Shown here: positions 24,825 through 37,060 of the stretch, one piece after another
How positions within the stretch are numbered: the stretch's first letter is position 1
Layout: each line of letters starts with the position of its first letter
Assembly: GCA_008921705.1 (NCBI GenBank)
Contig: VFFE01007186.1
Span: forward strand, 1,895,969-1,959,968
DNA length: 64,000 bases
Origin: Burhinus oedicnemus
Taxonomy: Eukaryota; Chordata; Aves; Charadriiformes; Burhinidae
Direction: 5' to 3'
Position numbers and translations under genes: made by a program
Notes under the pieces: generated by a model
Seen by the model: only the letters and a program-made list of their open reading frames with translations
Databases searched by the model: none
What the model was told of the DNA's origin: nothing

Positions 24825-26628
24825 ATGCTTATAAGACAGATACAGCTGTTATTTATTCTCAAAATAATGCAGCCTTTTGAAGAAAGAATTTTAAGTATTA
24901 ACCATGTGTATTTCATTTTTTTCCCATCAAAGCACAGTAATTTATTCAACTATGTCAGAATTTTTTTAAACCAAAGAATATGCACAGAACCTTCCAAATT
25001 GTGACAAAATTATTTACATGATGATAATTCAAGGAACATCTTTTGAAGCACTAACCATTACTTATGACAATAAAGTGCCAAAAGAGAGATGCTTGGAAAA
25101 AGAAAACTAAAAAGTTACATCACGTTTCAAAAGATATTACTCTCCATATATCTGCTAGAACTTTTAAGTTGTATAAAAGCTTTATATTTAACTTTATCCT
25201 TTCTTTTTGACTATTTTTTAGTATATTAAGTGTATATTTTCTTACACTTTCACCAAATAACTACAGTTGGTGGCAGTCTTTCTGCATAATCACAATGGCA
25301 GCATAAGTTATTTCATAGGACCAGGTTTTCCTGGACACTCTCTCAGTATGGAATCATAATTATTTTTTTAGTTTTTTTTTACCTAAGAAAGGATCATATT
25401 ATTTCGGCCCAGAATTTTTATTAAAAATATTTTGAAATAAAATGCATACGTAACACAGGTGGATGATGGTGACATTGATGGAGAACTCTTACAAAACCAT
25501 TTGGTCTGCAGGTGCCAGATACATTTGAGTTTATGTGCTATCAGCCTGGGATTTTTATAGCACTCACAAAAGAGTTGAAATAGTCTTTTCCTAGTGGTAT
25601 ATTTTTAGTGTGCTGTGTACTGCAACACCATCCAAAGACTTTGAAGTTTCTAAGCAATTTTATACTCAAGGAAAAAAACAGAGGGAGGTACTATTAAATG
25701 ACATGCCATGTCTTTGACTGGGTCCAAGCTCAGCCAGCTGCTCTTCAAGGAAAGAAACAGGTGACGTTTATCTCTACTATGTCTAACATACAGATGTAGT
25801 ATATAATGGTCATCTTAATCATCTAATTTCAACCTGTAGTTTCTATATAGTAAGGTGAGAGTCGTAAGTGATTTGTGGTACAGAGGGTTGCAGAGAGCTG
25901 GAACAGGTTTGAAGAGACTTGCTTTCCTTCCCAATTCTTAATCTTTAGATGGCAAAAATTAGGTGAGGTAAATTGTACTATATTCAACAGAACTTAGTAA
26001 TTAAGACAACATTTGCAGTACCATTACACTCAGTATCCTTCTGTAACATATTGCAAAATCAAGAAGACAACTTGAGAGGGGAGCTTTGAAAAAATTAAAA
26101 GGAGGTTGTTTAGAAGGAGACAAAACCAGTGTCTTTTAGACAGTGTCAGTTGCCATCATCTTACCTGTCTTACCTTTCCACCAAAAAGTTAGGTATTTTG
26201 TCTATGTAAAGTTAAGCAGTTGGTCATTCTGAGTTCTTCTGGGAACTGATGGAGAGAAAGGTATTTTCAGAAGGTAATTTGCCCTGGTGATATAGAATGT
26301 ACCATGGCATAAGGTTTAATACTCCTTGGTGGAATCTTTCTGTTTGTTGACACTGAAGTTTTAAAAGGATGAAGATAAATAGGATGAATGCCACCTTGGG
26401 TAAGTCTAAGCACGATAGTATGTCAAGAAGAAGGACATACTTTCAGCAGGCAAAATAGCTATGTCTGCTAATACTTAACCTGGAAGAAAGAAATTCATAG
26501 AGCAAATAATAAAGGACATAAAATTCTAAACAAACTGGGGAAAAAAGAAAAAGCAAGAAAAAAATTAATTATACTAATAGCAGCAAGCATATCAACAGGA
26601 GAAGCGATTTATAGATAGCTTTACAAAC

Positions 26629-27217
26629 TGTGGTAGTTTAACCCCATCAGGCAGCTCAGCCTCATGGAACCATTCACTCACTCCCCTGCAGTGGGATGGG
26701 GAGAGAATCAGAAAAGTGTGAAAATCCATGGGTTGAGATAAAAGCATGTTAATAGGTAAAGCAAAAGCTGTGTGCACAAGCAAAGCAAAACAAGGAATTC
26801 ATTCAAAGCTTCCCATCAGCCTGCAGGTGTTCAACTATCTCTACAAAAGCAGGGCTCCATCACCAGTAAAGGTTACTTGGGAATACAAATGCCATAATTT
26901 CAAAAATCCCTCCCTCTCTCCTTCTTCCCTGCAGCTTTTAGTGCTGAGCATGACATCATACGGTACAGGATATCCCCGTGGTCAGTGTGGGTCAGCTGTT
27001 CCAGCTGTGTCCACTCCCAACTTCTTGTGCACCCCCAGCCTACTCACTGGCAGGGCAGTGTGAGGAGCAGAAAAGGCCTTGACGCTGTGTAAGAACTGCT
27101 CAGCGATAGCTAAAACAACAGTGTGTTATCATCACTGTATTCATCACAAGTCCAAGACATTGCCCCATACAAGCTATTATGAAGGAAATTTGCTCTGTCC
27201 CAACCAGAACCAGTACA
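26629..27217 (-). mobile_element. Avian endogenous-retrovirus LTR, solo
   Basis: A 589-bp block with TG...CA ends (TGTGGTAGTTTAACC at left, CCAGTACA at right). I recognise it as a widespread avian LTR normally read on the minus strand. In that orientation it begins TGTACTGGTTCTGGTTGGGA and carries a CRE-like TGATGTCA (plus-strand 26951-26958). The TATA box usually found just downstream of that site looks degraded to a CTAAAA-like sequence. Flanking bases CAAAC (left) and GAAGC (right) match at only three of five positions, so the target-site duplication is decayed or lost. No retroviral internal region adjoins it. Frames 26746-27063 and 27079-27294 inside it are chance. Confidence 0.85.
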
Positions 27218-29496
27218 GAAGCACAGATGTCAACTACAATGGTGAACATAGCTGTACACAAGCTAATGCTGTGAAAATTGAAAGCAGCAAATAGCTGTTT
27301 AGTTAGGAAGTAGGAAGGCAAAAAGTAAATTCTTTGGAGTAACCACAAAATGAAGTTTAATCTACACAACTGTAAGAATGTCCTGTTCTCTCTTCGCATT
27401 TCATATTATTAATTTTGATTTCTGTGGTTTTTTTGTCTAATGAAATCTTAAATGAGCAGAAAATAGACCTTGCTTTATTCTATAAGCAGTTAATAGCAGG
27501 ATGCCTACACTTCAAGCTAAGTGAAGCCTTTAGTCACTAGTGAATAGCAAAATGTATGTGTTCATACTCTCATAACACACTTCACCAGAGAACATGGGAG
27601 TAAATGTCTAGCCAAACTGTTTTCATTCCCAGTAATGAAGATGAAGTGTTGTCACAAACTGCAGACTTCAAAAAGAGATTTTACTGAGTAAAAATTATAA
27701 AACTAGAAGTTCCTTGACTGAAACAGGTAAGATTTCTGAAAGAATGATTCTGCTGCTGCTAACAAAAAATATGTAATGCATTTGGAATCACCAATACTGC
27801 ATCAGTAAACTAATTGTGAAAAAACTTTATCTTTTTATAAAGGTGACCCTGAAAACTACAGATGAATGACACTTAACTCAGTATCAGGGCTGTGAATTGA
27901 ACAATGCCTATAAACAAGAAGCAGATCTATGATGAGCTGGATGTTCTTTGGGGTTTTTTGGGTTTTTGTCCCCCCCACCCTTCCCCCAGTCTCTGAAGGA
28001 TGTAAAGCAAAGTCAGAACTGCTTTAAAGCAGCAGGTGGGTGCTCCGCCACCTGAGGGGCTCAGAACCTTTGTGAATCAGATCAATAAAGATTTGATGAT
28101 TAGGGAGTACAATTTAGCCCCCTAAAACCCCCATCATTTTAGCAGCAATTCTCAAAGGAAAGCTGGGGAAAGAAGCAAAAAGGTTGTGGTCAGCTGCTGC
28201 ATAATCAAGTTGTCTACTAAATAAAACTAAGACCTTCCACTTGTCCTACAGCTCTGTCACATTTTTTTCCCAAAAATATTCCAAAGAAAATCAATAACAT
28301 ATCAAGAATACAGTGATACCTGGCAGTTTAATTTCAGAAAGACTGCAGATCAATAGCTTTAGAGAGGCTTACAGTTCTTCAGAATATAAGCGCAGTAACT
28401 AATGCTGGGGACTGTATGTAAGTGTGTGTGCATGTGTGACAGAGAGAAGCTGAGATTTACATTCATTACTGTGACTTTCTGCAACACTGTATTTCAGTCA
28501 CTTCCTTTACTGTTCCTTTGTGAAAAGGTTTTAGAGCTGGATGTTTTTCATTCCTTTTACTTAAATAGTTATTTGATTTAAATAGCTACAGAAACAACTT
28601 CAATTATTTTCTACTGTTCAGATTGAAAGAGCATTTCCATTAAGATGCTGATTCAGAAGTTTTTAACTAAGCCACATGATTGTCACAGGTTTCTCTATAA
28701 GATTTCTGCTGGAGATTGAATTCTCCTTATTTAATGATGAACATACTCAGTTATTTTATAAGTGAAAGATAAGTTTTTTTAAAAAAGTAACTCCTACATA
28801 GTATAATGTCAAACTGACATAATTTCAACAGAAAAGCTGGTCTTTCAAGGTTTAATTAACAAATTCTGATGATATTTATTTATTTTTATAGTCTGAACCA
28901 AACCAAACAATCTTCAAGTTCAGTTATTATAAAGAACTATATACATAAATGTTTAACTATAAATGCAAAACACAAAACTCCTGATACACCAAACACACAT
29001 GCAGCAAATATTTAGCTGGCCACAGGAACACCATTTTTGCTGTTCTATAACATGTATAAATAATTATACACAGACCATTCTACGAAACCTTATAAAATGG
29101 TTAATTGGCAAGATTCATTGGCTGACAGGTGAATTTGATCCAAAATCTATAAGCAAAACATGAAACTTTTAAATGAAACTTCCAGTACAAAAATTCTAAG
29201 CTTTATTTAAATGTTTTGTTCATGGAGAAGCACGAGAGACAAATACAAGTAATTAAGCCAGTGTATTGTGTCAAAACAACTAATTCCATACTAATATAAT
29301 AGGGAATTTATCAGCACACATCAGTGGTCCATTTTCTGGCATACAATGTGCTTGGAAGAAGTTAATTTAACTTTATGACTACCTATTTAAATATTTGGAT
29401 TTTTTTTAAGATGAAATGTACTGTATTTTGTATTTTAAAATTATGACCTAAAACTGTAATATTGATATCCTGATTTGGATTTTTCTCATCTTACTT
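27218..29496. other. Unannotated AT-rich stretch
   Basis: No gene or interspersed element is recognised. There is a T/G-rich then C-rich tract at 27945-27990. A short hairpin (CAGGTGG...CCACCTG, 28033-28054) also occurs. Confidence 0.55.
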
Positions 29497-30251
29497 CATA
29501 GAATCATAGAATCATTTGGTTTGGAAAACACCTTTAAGATCAAGTCCAACTGTTAACCTAGCACTGCCAAGTTACCACTCAACCACATCTACCTGTCTTT
29601 TAAACACCTCCAGGGATGGTGACTCAACCACTTCCCTGGGTAGCCTGTTCCAATGCTTGATAACCCTTCCAGTGAAGAAATTTTTCCTAATATCCAATCT
29701 AAACCTCCCCTGGTGCAACCTGAGTCCATTTCCTCTTGTCCTATCACTTGTTACTTGGGAGAAAAGGCTGACATTCACTTCTTTACAACCTCCTTTCAGG
29801 AAATTGTAGAGAGCGATAAGGTCTCCCCTCAGCCCCCTTTTCTACAGACTAAACCACTTCAGTTCCCTCAACTGCTCCTCATAAGAATTGCACTCTAGAC
29901 CCCTCATCAGCTTCATTGCCCTTCTCTGGACATGCTCCAGCACCTCAATGTCTTTCTTGTAGCGAGGGGCCCAAAGCTGAACACAGTGTTCAAGGTGGGG
30001 CCTCACCAGTGCTGAGTACAGGGGGACAATCACTTCTCTACTCCTGCTGGCCATACCGTTCCTGATACAGGCCAGGATGCTGTTGGCCTTCTTGGCCACC
30101 TGGGCACACTGCTGGTTCATATTCAGCTGTCTGTCAACCAACACCCCCAGGTCCTTTTCCGCTGGGCATCTTTTCAGCCGCTCTTCCCAAGCCTGTAGCG
30201 CTGCATGGGGTTGTTGTGACCCAAGTGCAGGACCTGGCACTTGGCCTTGTT
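29497..30251 (-). mobile_element. CR1 LINE, 755-bp 5'-truncated copy
   Basis: Minus-strand CR1 with two perfect octamer tail units at 29497-29512, the first 3'-UTR type (as at 9.8 and 14.8 kb), and the C-terminal reverse-transcriptase region. The 5' end stops near 30251, just inside the segment that encodes the cysteine-containing [12 protein letters not shown] block. Confidence 0.95.
29572..30240 (-). pseudogene. CR1 reverse-transcriptase C-terminal half
   Basis: One minus-strand frame runs from 30240 down to 29572, interrupted by a single in-frame stop at 29842-29844. That stop is a TAG where the family has a GAG codon in the [16 protein letters not shown] block. Recognisable pieces in order are [58 protein letters not shown], and [20 protein letters not shown]. 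The C-terminus is shortened by a small deletion after the VDVV segment. The catalytic polymerase core lies upstream of the truncation and is absent. With one substitution-type stop over about 220 codons, this is among the better preserved CR1 fragments in the window, but it is not functional. Confidence 0.92.
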
Positions 30252-33200
30252 ATCTTCAGATATCTGCAATATAGTTAACGCAGAGAAAAGGAGGGTAGTC
30301 TTAGATCATAGTTAATTTCCTGATTTTAGACCTCTGTGTTAGAATGAGTGGGAAAATTATCCATGTAAATGTATTTACGTCTTCCCATTGACTAGACAGG
30401 AAGTATAGAAAACCAGGTATGAACAGCTAAGCAGCTGAAATATGCTTTTTCTGGTGGCACTCCCATGTTCATAACAAAAAAATTTCAAAATAGAACAATT
30501 TGCTGAACAAAGTATAACCTCATACACTTTTATACCTTTCTAAATTGGAGGGATATAGGCCAAGAAAACAACTATAGGCTCTACTATTACATCTCTTTTT
30601 TGCTTGGATCTTTTTTTCTGTAGTCCATTAATAAGATTGTAGCACTAAACTCCAAACAGAAGGCCATTGGAAAATTTAAAAGCTATTTCTCTTTCTTTAA
30701 AATGGTTTCTTTTTGGAAGTGGAGAAATGTATATCATCAGGTCTTGATTTTAGGAATACATCCTTCTTCTTAACTTGGATGTGTTCAAAGGGAATTCTGC
30801 AAAGCTGCCTCAATCTGAAAAGGCAGCTTAAGTGCTCAGAACAAGAAATCACAATGCTCTAGATGTCACAGGCACCTCACCACCTGCTTAACCTTAAACA
30901 GATAAGGAATCTCTTTGACTTTAAAGTGGCAGTTTATTACTTCATGGGTAAGTACTTGTCTAGACAGAGTCGTAATAACTTTCAAGAAGTACCTAATATC
31001 CCTGTTATTTGTCTGGAGAAATCACAGTCAGGTTCAAGCATTCCTGGCACCAAGAATAGGTGTGAGTTATGAGCACAGTAGTTTTTGAATAAGTAAGTGT
31101 AAACTGATTCACTAGGAGAAAAGAGAGTTGGTCACAGGTAGTTTCATGTAACTGCTTCTTCTTTCATTTCCTTTCATTTCCTACAGACAAATCTGCTCAC
31201 TGCACTACTCACTGTTAAAAAGCATTTCGGTCCTGCAGTACGTATGTCGCATGACTTTCCATTCAGAGAGGCAGCCTAACCTGTAACTCTAACCAGGTAA
31301 AGGGAAAACTTCAAAGACACTGGAGCTGTGCTGTCCTCTTCAATGAACTGTGCTGATTCATACCAACCGAGTGTTTGGATCAAAACCTCATTTTGTGGAA
31401 AGCGCTCCCTCCAGTATTCCATTAAAATTTTCAAATGTCTCAGTGATGCACCTGTGGAAGAATATTTCCCTAAAATCCCACAACTGCTTTCATTGTTGAG
31501 AATGATAATGGGAATAGCAGCCAGTCCTTAAGTCCCTTCACTTAATATCCAGTTTCTACAACAGTAAAAATACCCAATTAATGAAAATACCTTGAATTGA
31601 GTCCACTTCTTGCAATCTTATTACTTTTAGGTGGCACGTGCTATTGTAACTAAAACACTGAGCTGAGACTGGCATACACAAAAAAATTTGTGAGTTGTTT
31701 CCAGTAACAATGAAGTTATAAATAATAAATTTGTAGTTAATTATACATCAGTCAATGCTTATGTGTTATTATGCATCAACCTTGAATTATATGTAAAGCC
31801 TCAGGTTTGCTGCTCACATTGACAGAGAATTATGTAATTCATGTATGATTATCCTCACATTAATCACTTATTGTTTTATATCAGCTTACTATAAGGAACT
31901 CCCCAAACATACGTTATTAGCTATAGGAAATATACAAGTTTATGAGCTGCTGCAATACTGATAGCCTTACTTTCTCTGGTAAGCCCATGAAACTCCTTGA
32001 AAAATCTGTAAGAAGTCTTAGCATTCCTTATGTTCATATCGAACAAAATCTACAAAGCATCAGATGAGTTGAGATGCTAAAGGTGCTGGGCTACTAGTGC
32101 CTTCAGGATGTGCTTTGAGTATCACTGATATAATTTTATTTATTTATACACACACACACACACACACACAGAGTCTTTTCACAGGAAAAAAGAAATGTTC
32201 AGGATAAGTTCCTTCCCAGCTAGGCAGGCAAATAATTTCTCACAGAAGCTAACATTAATTCTACCACTATTCTGCACTCAAAATTTAACATGTTGGAAAT
32301 TAAAATGGAAAATAAATTAGAGAAGGTGAGCGTTACAAGTGCAGAGGTACAAGGAGGTATCTTAGATATGGAAAAACAAATCACTATCTTGAAAATTGAA
32401 TCAACACAGACAGATAATCAACATAATGACAGAGCAAATAAAGATACTGGCTGACAAATTTGAAGAACACAAAAACCAAAGGAAAAATATCTAAGACTGA
32501 TTGAACACCCAAAATATACTGAAGGAGAGCAACCATATCTTTCTTTGAACTATGGATTCCTTCTCTGTTTAAAGTAAGAGGAAGTGTGGGAAAGAATGGA
32601 ATAAAGGCACAGAGAATTTTTTCACCATCACATCGAATACTCAGAGTATATGTTATGATATCATAGTTAAATTAAGATTTAAAAAAAAAATAATTCAAAA
32701 TGAAAGTATGTTAATATTTAAGGTGGATTATCCAATTTATGTCATCTCTGACATTCAACATCTTATTTCTAGCTTTAAGAACAGGCTGCACCATCAAAAA
32801 TCAGCTGCCACAAAAAGGCAAAAATTTTCTCTAATATTTCTCCAGTGACATGCAAACTTTGCAGCTGTTGTAACCACCAAACTTTGATGTTTCAGTATAC
32901 TTTTCTGTATGTTTTAGACTTTTAAAAACAATGTTTATATATTATAAGGGACATAATTTTTGAAATACACCAGTTTTTAATAGTGTTTAATAACATAGGC
33001 ATAGGAGACTGGCTGTGCATAACTGCAGAATCTAGGAACCAGCTTACAATGCTATATGCTGTAATTTGTTAATTTGTTTCTAAATTCATTCCATTATTGT
33101 TTCTTTCCTATCTTATTTTATAGCTTATACATTTAGCAGTACTGTAAACTACTGAACAAGACATAAGTGACAGTATGATTTGTCGGATTTGTTTTTCACC

Positions 33201-34229
33201 TCACACTGCTGAGACAATATAAGTTCAGAAGTAACAATAAGACTTTCAAAAAATAGATCCTGAACACAACGTAATTTTAAAACCAAAGAAATAAACAAAA
33301 AACCCACCATCACAACAAAATACAAAAGGAAACTGATTTAATTGTTAAAAAATAGTCCACCTTTCTGTTTGTATAGTAACTGCATCAAAAAATAATGATT
33401 ATGAGAAGTGTGTTATCTATTTAGTATGCAGGGAAGGGAGGCTATATGAACTGAAAACAAACTATGGAAACTCCACATGTGTCCACATGTACAAAATGTA
33501 TTGTTACAAATAGTCACTGATATAACAGCTTAGCTGTCTGGACTGCAAGCACCACTCCACAACTACAGCACACCACAACGCAATACAGTTTATCACAAAG
33601 GGAGAAAAGACTGGATGACTCTCGTCTTGCTAACATAGAAGAAGAACCATGCAATACCTACTTGGCCAAACCATGTGTAAAAATTCCCTTTTCCCTCACT
33701 TTTCCTCCAGCAGATAAAAAGGTTTATATTAGCTAATATACATGTCTGCAGACAGACAGCTATGAATACTTCAGCACAGTATTTCATTTTTCCAGTTAGA
33801 TTGGTCTTGCTCTCATTGTGTTCAAGAAGCAGGCACATGCAAGTCAGATCTATGCAAGAAGATATGTAAATGCACATTATACAGTGCCCTGCCAGTAATA
33901 ATAAAGATAGCAAAGAGGCTCGGTGTATGAGCTTGGGATCAGTGAAACCTTAGTGCAGCCACACAAATTCTAGTTTGGACAGGACTTCAGTTAAATCAGC
34001 CATGAAAAACCATGCTTGTTCCTTCTCCAAGGTTACAACATCATCCACTCCAGTTATGCACACTCAGCACAACTCAACTCACTCACTGTTTCAGAAAAAA
34101 AAAGTTAAATGTCTTATCAAAGCACAAGGAGAGATTATGATGATGCAGAGTAGTGCAGGTCAGTAAGCCAGTGCATTAGGATTGCAAAGGAAACATAGGA
34201 GAAAGAAGCCTATTTGACCAAGTGGAACT
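30252..34229. other. Unannotated AT-rich stretch
   Basis: No gene is recognised. A short (CA)n run lies at 32148-32170. A C/A-rich tract lies at about 33285-33325. The 106-codon minus-strand frame at 33593-33913 resembles nothing I know. Confidence 0.55.
32148..32170. repeat. (AC)n dinucleotide microsatellite
   Basis: About eleven uninterrupted AC units. Confidence 0.95.
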
Positions 34230-34577
34230 CAAACTGCAGTTTGTGATAAGTGAATGAGAAGTGGAAGAAGAGAAAAAGAAAACAAAACAAAGCAAATGGT
34301 GCAGAGACAATCACTCACCACCTCTCATGGGTAGCCCAATGCCCAGCCAGTTCCCAAGCAAAAGATGGTTAACCTCCTAAACCTCCTCCTCTTGCACATC
34401 CCCAATCTATGCACTGAGAATGAGAAACAGAGAAGGCCTTGATGCTGTGCAAACGCTATTCAGCGATAGCTAAAACACTGGTGTACTATCAACATTGTTT
34501 TGGTCATAAGTCTAAAACACAGCACCATACAAGCTGCTATGATGAAAATAAACTCCGTCCCAGCCAGACCCAATACA
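34230..34577 (-). mobile_element. Third avian LTR, internally deleted and truncated
   Basis: Read on the minus strand, the block begins TGTATTGGGTCTGGCTGGGA at 34577. It aligns by eye with the 5' third of the LTR at 26629-27217, sharing the GCGATAGCTAAAAC and CATACAAGCTGCTATGA-type blocks and the AGAAGGCCTTGATGCTGTG segment. It then jumps at about 34380-34400 to a different LTR segment (AATCACTCACCACCTC, CCCAGCCAGTTCCCAAGCA) without the CRE/TATA promoter core that lies between the corresponding blocks in the other copy. The left boundary is uncertain (about 34230) and no terminal CA or target duplication is visible there. It belongs to a related but distinct LTR subfamily. Confidence 0.7.
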
Positions 34578-34593
34578 ATGTGTCTGATTCTTC

Positions 34594-34833
34594 ACAGAAT
34601 CATTTAGGTTGGAAATAACCCTTAAGATCATCAAGTCCAACTGTTAATGTAGCACGGCCAAGTTACCACTAAACCATGTCCTTATGTGCCACGTCTACAT
34701 GTCTTTTAAATAGCTTCAGGGATGGTGATTCAGCCGCTTCCCTGGGCAGCCTATTCCAATGCTTGACAACACTTTCGGTGAAGAATTTTTTCTTAATATC
34801 CAATCTAAACCTCCCCTGGTGAAACTAGAGGCA
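34594..34833 (-). mobile_element. CR1 3' end (first 3'-UTR type), part of a chimera
   Basis: A minus-strand CR1 3' end starting at CACAGAATCATTTAGGTTGG and matching the 3' end of the copy at 29497-30251. It covers the 3' UTR and the last codons up to the CTCCCCTGGTGAAACTAGAGG segment. It stops sharply at 34833, where a different CR1 subfamily begins in the same orientation. The LTR above ends only about 16 bases to its left. Confidence 0.93.
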
Positions 34834-35102
34834 GTGTTTCACCACCCTCATTGTAAAAAAATTCTTCCTTATATCTAATCTGAATCTGCCCTCTTTTAGT
34901 TTAAAACCATTACTCCTCATCCTGTCACAACAGGCTCTGCCAAAAAGTTTGTCCCCTTCTTTCTTATAAGCCCCCTTTAAGTACTGGAAGGCTGCTATAA
35001 AGTCTCCCCAGAGCCTTCTCTTCTGCAGGCTGAATAATGCCTTTCTTCATAGGAGAGGTGTTCCATCCCTCTGACCATTTTTGTGGCCTCCTCTGGACCT
35101 GT
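34834..35102 (-). mobile_element. CR1 internal fragment (second 3'-UTR type)
   Basis: Starting at GTGTTTCACCACCCTCATTG, this segment matches 57351 onward in the long CR1 at 57130-59372, so it belongs to the other CR1 type. Its own 3' UTR and tail, about 165 bp in the comparison copy, are missing. It covers the coding end up to the VQRRATK-type block and stops near 35102. Its first roughly 65 bp correspond to element positions already present in the preceding fragment. The two pieces therefore overlap in element coordinates. Confidence 0.92.
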
Positions 35103-35117
35103 TAAAAGGTTTCCAAG

Positions 35118-35207
35118 GACATAACTGGGAGAGGAGTGGCTAGAGAGCAACCCTGTAGAAAGGGATCTGGGGATGCTGGTTGGCAGTAGCTCAATATAAG
35201 CAAGCAC
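35118..35207 (+). mobile_element. Inverted CR1 scrap
   Basis: About 90 bp in plus orientation matching the CR1 block that encodes [16 protein letters not shown] (GAGGAGTGGCTAGAGAGC, then AAAGGGATCTGGGGATGCTG). It lies head-on against the minus-strand fragments at 34594-35102. Confidence 0.8.
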
Positions 35208-36419
35208 CACCACATTAATCCCAACACCTGAACTCTTCCCTTCCTCCCTTTAAATCCAGACCCAGATGCTGCTATCCTTGTAGCCCCTTCCTCCAGCCGC
35301 CTTGGAGCCCCACGTATCCTCAGGCTCCTCAGGATTCTTAAAGCTCTTCAAAATTTCTGAAAAATATGCTCTATAATTTATGGTAGCTGTTAAAAATAAA
35401 TTAATGTTATATTAAAAGGAAAACAAGAATCATCCTTATATGTGGTCTATAACATTTGATTCTTGGCTTATTCCTGGCAAAAGAACACTAATCATTTTCA
35501 ACTAGAAGACATGCCACACTGCATTTCTAATCATAACTACTGTTTCATAATCTTAGAAATATAAAAAGACTATTAGAAACTCTGGTGAGTGAAGAAAGAG
35601 GTAACTAGTAAACTACCGACAGAGAGATTATCTCATGCTATTTCCAACACTGAGTTGCATCAAGCTCCTGTGGCACCCAAGCTCAGAGAGAAAAAAAAAG
35701 AAAAGAAAAAAGCCCATGTCAGACTTCTGCATTTGCCTGTTTCTTACTGGAATTAATTAAGTTATAACATCTGAATCAATAAGTTATTACTGTATCATTT
35801 ACTGTATTTTCATTATGCCCTCATGGGTTAATGAAATGAATACAATTTTTGAAAGCTGCTTCCTTATTTTTAGAAATTAGTCCAATAAACGTAATCAATG
35901 ACAACTTGAGAAGCTGGGATACATCTAATGCCTAATCTAAATAGATTTAAAAGTATTCAAAGACTGATTTTAATAGGTAGCTTATAGGCATCCATAAATG
36001 GAATTCAGTTACAGCTTTTTAATATATAACTATTAATCGTTTTACAGCACTCAGAAGTGTCCTAAGTGCTTCAGAGGAAACATAACAAACTATTCCCTCC
36101 CAGGATGTGAGCACTAAACATAAAAAGCAGCTTCCAGCTCAAATTCCTTTCCACTGCTCACCAGAGAGACTGGTTGCCAACATTACCTACTTATTCACAG
36201 CTCCCTGCTGCAACACACACTACAGATGACAGGGGAATTGTTTAATTCAGAACAACTTCCCTAGGCATGCTAATCTCTGCAGTCACGGAATACTCAGAGT
36301 AAGAGTGTTAACACTTTCCAACTCTCAATAGCCTTAAATTACCCATTTCTGAGCCCAACAAAGAAGTTTCTGTTTTCACCATATTCTTCAAGGATTAGAT
36401 GATATGAAGTTGTATGTGA

Positions 36420-37060
36420 GGGTACATTTTCTTCATTTTCCTCCATTTTTCTTTATTTTAGATTACTTTTCTATTTCCTATTCACTTTATATTTTTATCT
36501 TTTTCCTTCTAATGCTTTTCATTTTTTAAATATTTTTCCTATCTTCTTTCTATTTAGTTTTCTCCCTCCTTGAAAATGTCACTTTACTTTCATTTGCTTC
36601 TTTCTTTCTTCTCTTATTCTGTCATGTTAAACCTCTTACTCTTATATTTCATATCAGGTTTTCCCCCTCATCCCTTCCCGTCCAGTCTTCCACATCACAG
36701 CAAAGTGCTTTCTGTACTTAGTTAAGTTTTTCTCCATCTCCCAACACAGCCTTCTAGTTTTCTTCCAGTCAGTCTATATGTTTTCCTAAAAAAACCATTG
36801 TTTTCCACACTACTTGACTGAAAATGCTCCTCTACAAAAATTGTTTGAAAGAGGATTCTTTTCTTCCAAGCTGATCTGTTTCCACTGTATTACTTATCTG
36901 TATGCACTTCTAATGCTATATTCTTCCATTTCTCTCCCTTTTCTTAACCTTTTTGGTTTGTTGCAGTGTTATTTGCCTTCTTCCCAGTTCTTACTCTTTC
37001 TGATAGAGTCTTCTTTCTTCTCGCTATTATTCCTATCTTACCTGTCCTCCCTGACTTTTG
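36420..37060 (+). repeat. Pyrimidine-rich stretch
   Basis: About 640 bp dominated by T and C on the plus strand with few purine runs, densest at 36420-36630. The hydrophobic frame at 36814-37194 is a by-product of this composition. Confidence 0.7.

Larger units (their letters stand above)
20259..26628. other. Unannotated stretch, one weak exon candidate
   Basis: No interspersed repeat is recognised. Notable frames are a plus-strand 121-codon frame at 21912-22277 and a minus-strand 155-codon frame at 24482-24949, both without recognised homology. A weak plus-strand exon-like segment lies at 24613-24824 (separate entry). T/G-rich tracts lie at 21660-21705 and 22305-22370. Confidence 0.55.

Noticed and set aside
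24482..24949. 155-codon minus-strand frame as a gene
   Set aside because: It is the longest non-repeat frame, but about one such frame is expected by chance on both strands of 64 kb of AT-rich DNA. It has no recognised family and a Phe/Ile/Ser-rich run from a poly-A tract.
28033..28054. CAGGTGG/CCACCTG hairpin
   Set aside because: A seven-base stem with an eight-base loop is expected by chance several times in this length.
26629..34577. The LTRs at 26.6 and 34.2 kb as the two ends of one provirus
   Set aside because: They share orientation and about 8 kb spacing, but they belong to different LTR subfamilies. The interval contains no gag/pol-like frames and holds an unrelated CR1, and neither inner edge shows a primer-binding site or polypurine tract I can identify.
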